A stretch of DNA of 42,100 bases from a bacterium (GTDB lineage Bacteria; Bacteroidota; Rhodothermia; Rhodothermales; UBA10348): NCBI GenBank assembly GCA_013204185.1, contig JABMOI010000266.1:1-42100 (forward strand), written 5' to 3'. Within the stretch, counting starts at the first letter, position 1; each line of letters begins with the position of its first letter. The notes beneath the pieces are model-generated. The model had not been told where the DNA came from, did no database searches, and worked only from the letters and a program-made list of their open reading frames with translations. This document shows, one piece after another, positions 41,934-42,100 of this stretch. A program made the translations under genes and the position numbers.

Positions 41934-42100
41934 GGGAAATCTCGGTTTAGTTCTGGAGTCCTAAGATGCCGTATCTAAGTAATTGCACGGGGGCACGTTT
42001 TGGTGAGGGTCGGACGTTTGCTCGTTTGTGGGAGATCATGACACACTTGTGTAGGACGGTACACTACAAAACCGCTTTTGAGGTGAAATCGGGACAAATG
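41934..42100. other. Upstream region of nifJ at the window edge
   Basis: These 167 bases must contain the nifJ promoter. I find no full -33/-7 consensus on the minus strand and no Rex or Fur-like palindrome. A short ACACA-CT-TGTGT inverted repeat sits near 42050. The window ends in ATG, which could be the first codon of a plus-strand gene but cannot be judged. Confidence 0.3.

Noticed and set aside
42098-42100. ATG at the last three bases as the start of a plus-strand gene
   Set aside because: No downstream sequence is available to support it.

Overview
The window looks like a chromosomal stretch from a Bacteroidota-type bacterium, probably from the Rhodothermota/Balneolota side of the group. 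The reasons are: promoters of the Bacteroidota form (TTTG, 19 bases, TAnnTTTG) upstream of etfB and ggt; mostly weak Shine-Dalgarno sequences; many secreted proteins and lipoproteins (lamin-tail protein, TolB-amidohydrolase, penicillin acylase, DUF192 lipoproteins); and a PFOR paired with a dihydroorotate-dehydrogenase-like protein. This assignment is inference; there is no rRNA gene or phylogenetic marker that I could compare. I see no phage, IS element, CRISPR array or plasmid gene, and no clearly broken gene. Most of the window is housekeeping and central metabolism.

Left part (1-9200). A six-gene SUF iron-sulfur assembly operon on the minus strand (sufB-sufC-sufD-sufS-sufE-sufT) faces away from an A-type Fe-S carrier gene. 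Next is a minus-strand run made of a small outer-membrane-type protein, the radical-SAM haem chaperone hemW, and two tandem DUF192 lipoproteins whose genes overlap hemW and each other.

Centre (9200-24000). A plus-strand etfB-etfA-fixC-fixX operon with a well-formed promoter encodes a FixABCX-type electron-transfer complex. It converges on clpC across a long hairpin terminator. Further along on the minus strand lie a second A-type carrier, a large secreted lamin-tail protein, a G-rich tandem repeat, an M20 amidohydrolase, and a VWA membrane protein / Ca2+:cation antiporter / cytidine deaminase cluster. The cytidine deaminase has a degenerate N-terminal half and a catalytic C-terminal half, the reverse of the E. 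coli order.

Right part (24000-42100). A tRNA-Leu(UAA) gene with promoter and terminator is followed by an outer-membrane porin-like protein flanked by matching inverted repeats. After it come a TolB-propeller/amidohydrolase fusion with an aldo/keto reductase, a secreted GH13 pullulanase-like enzyme, a penicillin-acylase-family lipoprotein, gamma-glutamyltransferase, and the PFOR (nifJ) plus dihydroorotate-dehydrogenase-like pair.

The genes share a theme. SUF and the A-type carriers make Fe-S clusters. FixX, HemW and PFOR consume them. PFOR and FixABCX both handle low-potential electrons, although no nitrogenase is present. The other half of the window is mainly periplasmic or secreted hydrolases for peptides, amides and alpha-glucans, as expected of a heterotroph living on polymers.
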